64,000 nt of DNA from Nocardioides albertanoniae. GTDB lineage: Bacteria; Actinomycetota; Actinomycetes; Propionibacteriales; Nocardioidaceae. The notes beneath the pieces are model-generated. The model was not told the DNA's origin. It was given only the letters and a program-made list of their open reading frames with translations, and made no database searches. A program made the position numbers and the translations under genes. The stretch spans positions 354,501 to 418,500 of the forward strand of contig NZ_VFOV01000001.1 in NCBI RefSeq assembly GCF_006716315.1. Reading direction: 5' to 3'. Shown here one piece after another: positions 56,953 through 64,000 of this stretch; position 1 is the stretch's first letter; each line of letters opens with the position of its first letter.

Positions 56953-59453
56953 CCGCCGAACGGCTCTGACCGTGGCGGGCTGCCCATCGGCGTACCGCCG
57001 TAGACGGCGGAGCCGGCGGCGGTCTGATAGGTCAGCCACGGCACGGTCTCGGAGAAGCCCACGCCCGGCTTGCTGTAGTCGCACACGCCGTCGGGGAAGG
57101 CCGTTTCGAGCCGGGCCCACTGCGGGTCGCTGAGACCGAACGTGCCGTAGTCGTCCGTACGCCGCAGGGGCTTCAGCTGGCACTTGGCGTTGTCGGAGTA
57201 GTTGTTGTCGCCGGCCACGATCCGCGGGGTCGCGAAGTCGGTCTTGACCAGGTCGCTGACCGGGCCGAGCCCGCAGACCAGGTCGGAGACAGGATCGACG
57301 ACGAGGTTGAGTGCGGGGTCCAGGACCGGGTTGACGGCGCCGTTCAGGCCGTCGAGCGCACCGCCGGTCAGGTCGTCGACGAGCGGGTCGGCGACCGGCA
57401 GGAACAGGCCGTCCTTGCTGGAGACGCCCTGCGTCTGGGTGCAGCGGTCGTGCAGGTCGCCGGGACGGTCCTGCGCGACCTTGTCGGCGAGCGGCACCTC
57501 CCGCGAGTCGGCCTCGACGGCGCTCAGCCACCGGTCCATCGCGAGCAGCGCCTCCTTGGAGTAGCTCGGGTCGCCGATGAGGGGCGTCAGGCCGTACCAG
57601 ATCACCTGGTTGTCGGCGTGCCCCTGCTCGCGGGTCAGCCGGTCACGCATCGCCCACGCCCACCGCGCGTCGTGCGCGATGCCCGGATCGGGCCCGCGGT
57701 GGTCGATGATCGCGACCCCGGAGAGGTTGCTGGCGGTGTTGACCATGCCGCTGCGATAGGCGTTGGCGAGCGCGGTCGGGTCGGCGACGGAGCGCTCCGC
57801 GCGCGGCTGCACGTCGATGTCGAGGCCACCGATCTTCTCGTTGACGTCGACGAACTGCTCCGGGGTGATCGCCCCGGAGCGGAGCGCCTCGAGGCCGTAC
57901 TGCACGCCGGTGTTGTCGAGCGGCGAGCCGGCGAAGCCGCGCCCGATCTGCTTCTCCTGATCCGTCCACACGCTCTCCGGCCGCGGGCCGAAGACGTTGA
58001 TCGAGCCGTCGATGATCGAGCAGCGTACGCCGCCGGGGTTCGTCGCGGGGTCGTAGCGCTCCTCGTCGCTGACGCCGGCGCACGGGTAGGTGGGGATGAC
58101 CGCCTGCTTGAACAGGCCCTCGTCGGCGGTGACCGCGTTGAGCGGCAGCAGGTGCCCCTCGACCGCGGCCCACTGTGCCGGGTTCCAGAACTTCCCGTCG
58201 GTGAGCCGCTGCGCGCTGCGCGCGCCTACTCCCTCGCTCGGCGCGGACGGACGAGCAAGCTCGCCGTCAGGCCTCGCTCGGGTCGTCTCGGAGCTCTCGA
58301 AATACTTCCGGAGCAGGTGGTAGTCGGAGAACTGCAGCCCGGGCGAGAGCGAGTCGGGGTAGGAGCAGGTGACGACCAGGCCCTGGTAGATGCCCGGGTA
58401 GGCGTTGGCGATCGTCTGCTGCGCGATCGAGCCGCCCGAGCAGCCGCTGCCGATGGTGTAGCGCAGGTCGCCGTACGTCTCGACCAGATGCTCCTTGGCC
58501 ATCATCAGCGACTCGGCCTCGCTGGTCACGGTGCAGTTGTGGCCGGTGTTGGCCAACGCCGTCGACAGCATCGCGAAGCCGCGGCCGAGCGCGACCGTCG
58601 GGCTGTCGCCCAGCGCGTCGGCGACGACCGGGATGCCGAGGTCGAAGGTGCCGGCGTAGTCGGTGGTCGGCGCCTCGCCGACCTCGTGGTCGACCCCGCA
58701 GCTGCCGCCGTGCGGGATGAACAGCTTGTTGTTCCACTGCTCCTGCGGGCTCCACCGCTCCCATGCCTCGCCGGGCTGCCAGAGCACGGCGATCCGATAC
58801 TGATCGCGGTTCTGGTAGCCGGTCTCCACGCGCACGACGAACGGCACCGTCACGCCCTCGTCGGTCGTCGTGGTGGCGACGTCCTTCGGCGGCTTCGCGG
58901 GGTCGTACGCCTGGAGCCCGTCGAGCAGTGGATTTGTCGATTTGTAGAGCCAGCTGATCTCCGGCTCCTGGTTGCACTGCGCGTCGGTCGCGGTCGGCTG
59001 GCAGCGCCACGGCTGCAGCTGCGGCCCGGAGAAGATCGGACCGCCGCGTGGGTGGTTGGTGATCGTGAGCCGGGCGCCGCGGCCGTCGCGGAGACGCGCG
59101 GTCAGCTCGTTGGTGCCGACCCGCAGACCGCGGACGACGCCCTCGATCTCACCGTCGGGCCGCTCCGCGAAGGCGGAGGTGACGTCGCGGTCGCCCGGCA
59201 GCGCCACCGTCAGGTCGTCGAGGTCGCCGCCCTCCGGCAGCGTCACCCGCACCAGGGCGTTGCCGTCGAAGACCAGGTCGGCCCGGTTGGAGAGCGTCTC
59301 GAGCACGACGTCGTCGCTGGTGGCCGAGGCGGCCGCCGCCGGTGCGGCCTGGGCCGGCACCGCACCGAGCAGCAGGGTGGCGGCGAGAGTGCACACGGTC
59401 GCGACGGCGATCGTGGCGAGCCGATGGGGTCGAGACAGGGCGCGGAACGTCAT
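56925..59453 (-). CDS. Large secreted hydrolase, DUF6351 type
   Basis: An 842-residue secreted protein. The signal peptide spans about residues 1-37 (cleavage near AQAAPA). An N-terminal beta-sandwich-like domain (about 45-130) precedes a large alpha/beta-hydrolase-like catalytic domain. The likely nucleophile is Ser in IGSGCSGGSIAQQT (about residue 335), with further landmarks GGSCGVDHEVGE and NKLFIPHGG. A C-terminal region has a VVDPVSDLVCG-type low-complexity stretch. Family members are uncharacterised; a tannase- or depolymerase-like esterase is plausible. AAAGG precedes the ATG at 59453. Confidence 0.78.
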   Translation of the reverse strand: MTFRALSRPHRLATIAVATVCTLAATLLLGAVPAQAAPAAAASATSDDVVLETLSNRADLVFDGNALVRVTLPEGGDLDDLTVALPGDRDVTSAFAERPDGEIEGVVRGLRVGTNELTARLRDGRGARLTITNHPRGGPIFSGPQLQPWRCQPTATDAQCNQEPEISWLYKSTNPLLDGLQAYDPAKPPKDVATTTTDEGVTVPFVVRVETGYQNRDQYRIAVLWQPGEAWERWSPQEQWNNKLFIPHGGSCGVDHEVGEAPTTDYAGTFDLGIPVVADALGDSPTVALGRGFAMLSTALANTGHNCTVTSEAESLMMAKEHLVETYGDLRYTIGSGCSGGSIAQQTIANAYPGIYQGLVVTCSYPDSLSPGLQFSDYHLLRKYFESSETTRARPDGELARPSAPSEGVGARSAQRLTDGKFWNPAQWAAVEGHLLPLNAVTADEGLFKQAVIPTYPCAGVSDEERYDPATNPGGVRCSIIDGSINVFGPRPESVWTDQEKQIGRGFAGSPLDNTGVQYGLEALRSGAITPEQFVDVNEKIGGLDIDVQPRAERSVADPTALANAYRSGMVNTASNLSGVAIIDHRGPDPGIAHDARWAWAMRDRLTREQGHADNQVIWYGLTPLIGDPSYSKEALLAMDRWLSAVEADSREVPLADKVAQDRPGDLHDRCTQTQGVSSKDGLFLPVADPLVDDLTGGALDGLNGAVNPVLDPALNLVVDPVSDLVCGLGPVSDLVKTDFATPRIVAGDNNYSDNAKCQLKPLRRTDDYGTFGLSDPQWARLETAFPDGVCDYSKPGVGFSETVPWLTYQTAAGSAVYGGTPMGSPPRSEPFGGHDRSPNDR

Positions 59454-59553
59454 GACGTGCCTTTCGCGAGGGCGCATGCGTCCCCGGGTGACGCCTGCCA
59501 CAACTGAGAGTGCAGCCTCGCGAGAGGTTGGTCAAGAGACCTGGCCGGATGGC

Positions 59554-60423
59554 TTACCGGGCGGACGTCTCCACGTGCAGGCCTGCCAGCAGGTCGGCCG
59601 CGGCGGCCGGCCTGACCAGCCAGCCGAGGTGGCTGGAGGCGAGCGTGTGCACGTCGTAGGGGTTGTCGGGGGTGAGCGCGTCACCCTCTCGGATGAGCCG
59701 GTCCTGCATCGCCGGCGGCATGCTGACGTCGTCGCTGAGGCGCACGAACGTACGCGGCAGGGTGCCCCACGTCTCTGCCTGGGCCCGGTCGTCGGGGCCG
59801 CCGGGGTCGAGGTTCTCGTCGGGCTGGAAGGTGTTGAGGAACGTACGGAACTCGTCGTCGGTGCCGTCGGCCATGAACGCGTGCTTGAAGCCGGCCAGCA
59901 CCTCGGCTGAGGCGGTGCGGAAGTTGCAGCGCAACAGGCCGACGTCGGCCGGGTCGGCAGCCGCGGCGGCGATCAGCGCGGTGGGGTCGAACGAGGCCAT
60001 CTCCGGCTCGGCGTTGTAGGCAGCGGCATCGAGCTCCACCGGCGCCCAGGCCGAGACGTAGACCATCGCGTCGATCAGGTCGGGGCGCTTGTTGGCCGCG
60101 GCCGTCAGGGTGACCCCGCCGCGGCTGTGGGCGACCACGATCACCGGCCCGTGCTCCTTGGCGCGCTCGAGCACCGAGACCAGGTGAGCCACGTTGTCGG
60201 CGAGGCTCACGCCCTTGATCGCGCCCGGCGCCGTCGCCAGCGCGGCGAGATCCTGGGGCGCCTGGTAGGCGGCCGGGAAGGTCGCGCCGAAGCCGTGCCC
60301 GGGAAGGTCGACCGCCAGCGAGCGGTGCCCGCGCAGGGCCAGCTCGGCCTGCAGCGGAGCGAAGGAGAACGAGTTGGCGAAGGCGCCGTGGACCAGGACG
60401 TACGTCGGCGCGGGGGAAGTCAT
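59554..60423 (-). CDS. Alpha/beta hydrolase
   Basis: A 289-residue full-length alpha/beta hydrolase. The oxyanion segment is VLVHGAFANSFSF (about residues 9-21), the nucleophile Ser is in VVAHSRGGVTL (about 95-105), and a C-terminal base His lies in TLASSHLGWLV. The EstC/salicylate-esterase-like group is the best general match. The substrate is unknown. It is transcribed the same way as the DUF6351-type gene 100 bp downstream and could share its message. Confidence 0.85.
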   Translation of the reverse strand: MTSPAPTYVLVHGAFANSFSFAPLQAELALRGHRSLAVDLPGHGFGATFPAAYQAPQDLAALATAPGAIKGVSLADNVAHLVSVLERAKEHGPVIVVAHSRGGVTLTAAANKRPDLIDAMVYVSAWAPVELDAAAYNAEPEMASFDPTALIAAAAADPADVGLLRCNFRTASAEVLAGFKHAFMADGTDDEFRTFLNTFQPDENLDPGGPDDRAQAETWGTLPRTFVRLSDDVSMPPAMQDRLIREGDALTPDNPYDVHTLASSHLGWLVRPAAAADLLAGLHVETSAR

Positions 60424-60481
60424 GCGAGGACCCTAGCGACACCGCGACCGTCGGTGCACGCGTTTTCTGCGGCGTACGGAC

Positions 60482-60523
60482 GGAGGGCCCCGGCCAGCAG
60501 AGACATGCTGGTCAGGGCCCTCC
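60482..60523 (-). terminator. Terminator after the DHA2 exporter gene
   Basis: GGAGGGCCC (60482-60490) and GGGCCCTCC (60515-60523) form a strong stem, with inner CCAGCA/TGCTGG. It lies 24 nt beyond the exporter stop, reading the minus strand. Confidence 0.85.
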
Positions 60524-60547
60524 TGTGGCGCCCGGTGACAGCCGGCC

Positions 60548-62227
<1,680 letters not shown>

Positions 62228-62833
62228 CTAGTCGGCGACCAGCAGTCGGAGCTGGGCGACGGCCTCGGGCAGGTGCGCGGTCGGGTCGCCTTCGTAGCCC
62301 GATCGTGCCCAGGCGAGCGCGCTGGCCCGCATCAGCAGGCCGGCGACCATCCCGATCGTGTCGTCGTCGACGGGGGAGGGCCGTGCCGTACGTCGCTCGG
62401 CGAGCAGCTCCTCGAGCTCGCCGATCACGCGCTGGTGCCAGGCGATGTGCCTCTGCACGAGGCGCGGGTCGGAGGCCATCAGCCGCATCGCCCGCTCGCC
62501 CTGCTCGATGTTGGGGGCGCCGTCTCGCAGGAAGCCGGCCACGAGCGACTCCAGGTCGCTCATCAGCCGGCCCGACGGCCCGCCGGAGACGAACTGCGCA
62601 CGCACCTCGGCGTCGAGCTCGACCTCCTGGATGCCCAGCACGGCGTCGTCCTTGGTGTCGAAGTAGTTGAAGAACGTGCGCGTCGACAACCCGGCCTCGG
62701 CGCTGATCTCCTCGACGGTGACCTCGTCGAGGCCACGCTCGCCCACCAGTCGCTGGGCCGCCTCGATCAGCGCCATCCGGCGCTCCCGCTTCTGGCGCTC
62801 GCGGGCGTTGTGAGGTGGGGTTGCGGTAGACAC
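62228..62833 (-). CDS. TetR-family repressor of the exporter operon
   Basis: A 201-residue regulator starting at GTG. The helix-turn-helix is VTVEEISAEAGLSTRTFFNY (about residues 38-57), followed by a ligand-binding domain with a hydrophobic core. It lies directly upstream of the DHA2 exporter and is probably autoregulated through the TTCTTGCATT...AATGCAAGAA operator 8 bp before its start. The inducer is probably a transported compound. Confidence 0.88.
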   Translation of the reverse strand: MSTATPPHNARERQKRERRMALIEAAQRLVGERGLDEVTVEEISAEAGLSTRTFFNYFDTKDDAVLGIQEVELDAEVRAQFVSGGPSGRLMSDLESLVAGFLRDGAPNIEQGERAMRLMASDPRLVQRHIAWHQRVIGELEELLAERRTARPSPVDDDTIGMVAGLLMRASALAWARSGYEGDPTAHLPEAVAQLRLLVAD

Positions 62834-62840
62834 GAGTTAA

Positions 62841-62877
62841 TTCTTGCATTCAGTGCAAGTTGCAGTCAATGCAAGAA
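62841..62877. promoter_or_regulatory. TetR operator
   Basis: TTCTTGCATT (62841-62850) and AATGCAAGAA (62868-62877) are perfect inverted arms. Between them a second TGCAAG/TTGCA pair lies around 62854-62864. The site covers the expected promoter of the TetR-exporter operon. Confidence 0.75.
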
Positions 62878-63002
62878 AATGTGGCGTGGGTGACACCGCA
62901 CCGCCCGGGTGAGAGTCGTTGTGGGCAGAGCACAGACGCGCGCTCCGAAGTTGTGGCAGATGGTCAAGGAGCGCTCGCGCCGGACGTCGGAGCATGGACC
63001 CC

Positions 63003-64000
63003 ATGAACTCCAGCAGGCACACACGTCCCGAGCGCGTCGTCGTGATCGGCGCGGGCATGGTCGGGTTGTCCACCGCATGGTTCCTCCAGGAGGCCGGCGT
63101 CGACGTCACGGTGCTCGACCGCGACGACGTCGCCGCGGGCTCGAGCTGGGGCAACGCCGGGTGGCTGACCCCCAGCATCGCCGTTCCGCTCCCGGAGCCG
63201 TCGGTGCTCAAGTACGGCTTCAAGGCCGTGCTCAGCCCGTCGTCGCCGGTCTACGTGCCGCCGACCGCCAACCCGCGCCTGCTGCGGTTCCTCGCGCAGT
63301 TCGGCCGCAACTGCACCCACCCCCGCTGGCAGCGCGCGATGGCGGCGCTGATCCCGCTCAACAACGGTTCGCTCGACGCCTTCGCCGAGCTGGAGCGGGG
63401 CGGGGTCGAGGCGCGGACGAAGCCGGCCGAGCCGTTCACCGCGGCCTTCCGGACGGTGGCCGACAGCGAGGCGCTGCTCGAGGAGTTCGAGCACATCAGG
63501 GCCAGCGGGCAGGACGTCACCTTCGACATCGTCGACGGTGACGCCGCTCGCGCCGACGAGCCGGCCCTGGCCGGCGGCATCGCCACGGCGATCCGGATCC
63601 GCAACCAGCGCTTCATCGACCCCGCCGCCTATGTCGAGTCCGTCGCCGCCTCCGTCCGGGCTCGTGGAGGCCGGATCCTCGCAGGTCAGGAGGCCGACGA
63701 CGTCGTCTCGTCCGGCTCCGGTGTCGTCGTCGCCGGTGAGCGCTACGACGCCGCCGTGCTGTGCACCGGCGCACGGCTGAACCGGCTCGCCCGTGACTTC
63801 GGCGTGCGGCGCATCGTGCAGGCAGGGCGCGGCTACTCGTTCACCGTCAAGGTCGACGACCAGCCGCGCGGCCCGGTCTACTTCCCGACCCAGCGGGTGG
63901 CCTGCACGCCGGTCGGCGACCGGCTGCGGATCGCGGGGATGATGGAGTTCCGCGACGTCGACGCGCCGATGGACCACCGCCGCATCCAGGCGCTGGTGAC
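63003..64000 (+). CDS. FAD-dependent D-amino-acid dehydrogenase (DadA type), 3'-truncated by window
   Basis: At least 332 residues lie in the window, with no stop before the end. The Rossmann FAD loop is VVVIGAGMVGLSTAWFLQEA (residues 12-31), followed by VTVLDRDDVAAGSSWGNAGW, in which GSSWGNAG is typical of DadA. The DAO-fold body is seen to VACTPVGDRLRIAGMMEF. The enzyme should oxidise D-amino acids to 2-oxo acids, feeding electrons to the respiratory chain. ATG 63003 is chosen because GGAG lies 10 nt upstream; ATG 62994 in frame is an alternative. No operon partner is visible. Confidence 0.9.
   Translation, partial: MNSSRHTRPERVVVIGAGMVGLSTAWFLQEAGVDVTVLDRDDVAAGSSWGNAGWLTPSIAVPLPEPSVLKYGFKAVLSPSSPVYVPPTANPRLLRFLAQFGRNCTHPRWQRAMAALIPLNNGSLDAFAELERGGVEARTKPAEPFTAAFRTVADSEALLEEFEHIRASGQDVTFDIVDGDAARADEPALAGGIATAIRIRNQRFIDPAAYVESVAASVRARGGRILAGQEADDVVSSGSGVVVAGERYDAAVLCTGARLNRLARDFGVRRIVQAGRGYSFTVKVDDQPRGPVYFPTQRVACTPVGDRLRIAGMMEFRDVDAPMDHRRIQALV

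Overview
The window is G+C-rich (roughly 70% by eye), uses many GTG starts and has tightly overlapping genes. Its content (mycothiol-type enzymes, a BldG-like STAS protein, an Ssd-TadABC-Flp locus, a cholesterol-ring degradation cluster) points to an actinobacterium. My inference is Nocardioidaceae or a close relative. I found no rRNA, CRISPR array or intact transposon.

Layout. 0-6.4 kb: genes matching the late cholesterol (HIP, last two rings) pathway: a partial IpdF-like dehydrogenase, FadA6, IpdC, EchA20 and an SDR, with a YidC paralog, a small membrane protein and a GNAT enzyme between them. 6.4-8.4 kb: a TetR-membrane protein-SDR operon. 8.5-11.4 kb: a Tat-exported class A beta-lactamase, a divergent LysR regulator and a second beta-lactamase-fold protein. 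11.5-16.3 kb: an MFS transporter, an OafA-type acyltransferase and a sugar-lactone oxidase. 16.4-19 kb: two adjacent fold-type III PLP enzymes. 19-25 kb: an EEP hydrolase, an AhpD-like protein divergent from an ECF41 sigma factor, a mycothiol-dependent isomerase near an IclR regulator, and two paralogous membrane-anchored proteins. 25.3-27.3 kb: two tandem streptogrisin-like secreted proteases. 27.3-31.4 kb: a glycosyltransferase, a membrane protein, a methyltransferase and a degenerate Fic protein.

31.6-53 kb is the conserved chromosomal core. It holds a HAD phosphatase, ssd-tadA-tadB-tadC-flp-tadE-tadF, an MrfA-like helicase, bldG, a methyltransferase, topA, a five-gene operon (DUF4178-DUF2617-DUF4247-DUF350-spermidine synthase), and tmk-holB-secreted peptidase. 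53-55.2 kb has an Excalibur protein, a LysR regulator and tRNA-Thr(CGT). The tRNA 3' end is followed by the C-terminal scar of a tyrosine integrase. 55.4-64 kb looks more accessory: a DinB protein, alpha/beta hydrolases, a large DUF6351-type secreted hydrolase, a TetR-controlled DHA2 exporter and a D-amino-acid dehydrogenase that runs off the window.

The noncoding sequence is unusually structured. Two intergenic repeat families recur: A at two loci (CGAGTCGGCTCGT units) and B at three loci (21-bp units around an 18-bp invariant core, including a perfect 70-bp palindrome). A shared 37-bp element with an exact DnaA-box-like TTATCCACA lies upstream of both ssd and flp. I consider family B, this Tad element and the DUF350/spermidine-synthase operon the best leads for new biology.
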